Below, piece after piece: positions 5,541 to 5,691 of a DNA stretch of 5,691 nt; within the stretch, counting starts at the first letter, position 1; each line of letters opens with the position of its first letter. The stretch is from Acidobacteriota bacterium. Lineage in GTDB: Bacteria; Acidobacteriota; Terriglobia; Acidiferrales; UBA7541. The stretch covers positions 1-5,691 of the forward strand of contig QHYO01000237.1 in NCBI GenBank assembly GCA_003224135.1. Direction: 5' to 3'. The translations under genes were made by a program, and so were the position numbers. The notes under the pieces are model-generated. The model saw nothing but the letters and a program-made list of their open reading frames with translations, was not told the DNA's origin and did no database searches.

Positions 5541-5691
5541 TTAGTACCGCTTGTGGAACTTGCCGTCAACTGCGAAACCGCCGTTTTCGTCTCTAGTCAC
5601 GCTAGCGGACCAGCGCTTATTGAACTGGTATTCCCCCTGGATGAGTTCTCGCTGTGTGGAGGTCACGTCGGTCGCGAAAGTGAACAAGAAG
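5541..5691 (-). CDS. C-terminal 49 codons of a TamB-like translocation/assembly protein (enters from right edge)
   Basis: On the minus strand the frame is open from the window edge to TAA 5543-5541 and ends with STQRELIQGEYQFNKRWSAS, VTRDENGGFAVD and GKFHKRY. Alternating polar and hydrophobic residues suggest beta strands. The pattern of a threonine-rich strand, QGEYQFNKRWS, then VxRDENGGFAVDGxFHxR(Y/F) matches, from memory, the C-termini of TamB/DUF490 (PF04357) proteins in Acidobacteriota. TamB is an inner-membrane-anchored, periplasm-spanning beta-helical protein that works with TamA and in lipid transport to the outer membrane. Only the tail is visible, so domains and length cannot be checked; another outer-membrane beta-rich protein would be the main alternative. 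A real coding end is well supported, the family less so. Confidence 0.62.
   Translation of the reverse strand, partial: FLFTFATDVTSTQRELIQGEYQFNKRWSASVTRDENGGFAVDGKFHKRY

Overview
The window looks like part of a chromosome from a soil-type Acidobacteriota (Terriglobia/Koribacter-like) or a close relative, possibly a metagenome contig. The grounds are the remnant of an ADOP-type (acidobacterial duplicated orphan permease) ABC permease, a secreted DUF2911 protein with a helical C-terminal extension, a TamB-like C-terminus and moderately GC-rich DNA. I had no database access, so family calls are from memory of motifs.

Layout from left to right. (1) On the minus strand, the first 180 codons of an exported serine hydrolase (class C beta-lactamase/penicillin-binding fold) run off the left edge; it starts at a GTG with a good Shine-Dalgarno. 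(2) From 541 to 2177 there is no intact gene: a 5'-terminal ADOP permease stub (891 to about 1085, plus strand) breaks off abruptly and is followed within about 20 bases by the 3' end of an oppositely oriented dihydrofolate reductase-like (RibD C-terminal family) gene, which itself carries one frameshift at a GGCCGGCC tract. (3) On the plus strand, an intact secreted DUF2911 protein (2178-3263). (4) On the minus strand, a compact two-gene unit: a conserved-looking protein with no family I can name (4517-3822), then, after a 7-nt gap, a small stand-alone P-loop kinase resembling the 5'-kinase domain of T4 polynucleotide kinase (3814-3344). (5) On the plus strand, divergent from that unit, a multi-pass membrane protein of the DUF420 (CtaM/YozB-like) family. 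(6) On the minus strand at the right edge, the last 49 codons of a TamB-like translocation/assembly protein.

Most genes are single units of the housekeeping or cell-envelope type and show no common pathway. The only pair whose arrangement implies joint function is the kinase and its unnamed partner; it is the best candidate here for an undescribed system, but nothing in the sequence proves a defence, toxin or repair role. I see no tRNA, rRNA, CRISPR array, insertion sequence or clear intrinsic terminator.
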